From assembly GCA_004213515.1 (NCBI GenBank), contig SHAK01000007.1, positions 21,159 through 85,158 on the forward strand: a stretch of DNA of 64,000 nucleotides, in the 5' to 3' direction. Under the pieces are notes generated by a model. The model was not told the origin of the DNA, did no database searches, and saw only the letters and a program-made list of their open reading frames with translations. Positions 63,679-64,000 of the stretch are shown here, one piece after another. A program made the translations under genes and the position numbers. The DNA comes from Limisphaerales bacterium (GTDB lineage Bacteria; Verrucomicrobiota; Verrucomicrobiia; Limisphaerales; UBA1096). Each line of letters opens with the position of its first letter. Within the stretch, counting starts at the first letter, position 1.

Positions 63679-63720
63679 CATTCATAACCCTAATAACCAA
63701 ACATGAAATATTTTATATTA

Positions 63721-64000
63721 TTACTCTTCTTCAACTTCGAAGACTAATTGATATTCAGAGCTGCGAGTCTCTTTGCCGTCAGTAGCTAGGTTACCTGAAA
63801 AATCAAAGCTAACTGTATAAGTTCCAGGTTTACTAAATGCCATCGACTGATGCGCATGCGCTCCCGCCTTTGTCACAAATGCGTCCGCTTCACTAATTCC
63901 ATCAGTTGTATTGAAGAATACGTTAGGCTGACCAAAGCTATCTGTTGCATACAGATACACTTCTCCAGGTCCTGTAACCGACTTCAAGTTCATTTGAACC
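63721..64000 (-). CDS. Choice-of-anchor M domain protein, C-terminal part, cut by the right edge
   Basis: The frame stays open to the end of the window (VQM precedes the track's Met), so the gene begins beyond 64000. The 92 visible residues carry the TIGR03769/choice-of-anchor M motif: GPGEVYLYATDSFGQPNVFF, NTTDGISEADAFV, AGAHAHQSMAFSKPGTYTV. In actinobacteria this surface domain is associated with metal-type ABC transporters, which fits the znuCB genes here. Ends in EVEEE with no anchor visible. Confidence 0.82.
   Translation of the reverse strand, partial: VQMNLKSVTGPGEVYLYATDSFGQPNVFFNTTDGISEADAFVTKAGAHAHQSMAFSKPGTYTVSFDFSGNLATDGKETRSSEYQLVFEVEEE

Overview
The window looks like an AT-rich chromosomal segment of a Verrucomicrobiota bacterium, probably a free-living marine or aquatic polysaccharide degrader. 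The best evidence is a pseudopilin whose N-terminus reads [28 protein letters not shown] and ends with an H-X9-DG motif. Further support comes from PVC-superphylum secreted families (DUF1549/DUF1553 with DUF1501, DUF1592-type with DUF1552, and a PVC-type heme-binding dehydrogenase-like protein) and from four secreted sulfatases. The phylum call is an inference from family content; no rRNA is present. Coding density is high, no gap exceeds 300 bases, and I saw no insertion sequence, prophage or CRISPR array.

Layout. 1-13 kb: 5' part of rlmN, glycogen phosphorylase, three sulfatases, a two-domain esterase, aspartate kinase, a lytic transglycosylase and dapF. 13-14 kb: a lysine-rich secreted protein behind a consensus sigma-54 promoter. 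14-22 kb: a DUF1015 protein and a sugar ABC transporter whose ATPase is separated from the binding protein and permeases by an oppositely oriented CotH-like gene. The ATPase lies between a diheme cytochrome c lipoprotein and a 38-residue membrane ORF missing from the ORF track. 22-27 kb: EamA exporter, MarR regulator and a complete Fe(III) ABC importer. 27-41 kb: asnS, then a same-strand run with a DUF1592-type cytochrome, DUF1552 protein, pseudopilin, a giant SGNH/propeller/HEAT/cytochrome c protein, a sodium symporter and hflKC. 41-51 kb: a sulfatase, a desaturase with a coiled-coil tail, a NifS-like protein that has lost its PLP lysine, a ferredoxin, cinA, a rhodanese, korB/korA and thrH. 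51-60 kb: coaX, bcp, a PfkB kinase, a PQQ-like propeller with thiE, tRNA-Pro(UGG), a DUF1549/DUF1553 + DUF1501 pair and an ankyrin lipoprotein. 60-64 kb: a metal locus with a DmeF-like exporter, ZnuB/ZnuC-type importer, MerC-domain protein and the C-terminal end of a choice-of-anchor M protein running off the right edge.

How the genes fit together. The sulfatases, esterase, CotH protein, cytochrome c proteins, sugar transporter and sodium symporter suggest desulfation, de-esterification, oxidation and uptake of complex carbohydrate. The ferredoxin could serve the 2-oxoacid:ferredoxin oxidoreductase. Iron and zinc uptake sit in compact cassettes.

The points most worth following up are the NifS-like protein with Arg in place of the Schiff-base Lys, a module inserted inside a CotH kinase fold, the TAATG-coupled 38-aa membrane ORF, the sigma-54 promoter, and terminator-like leaders just before korA and lysC.
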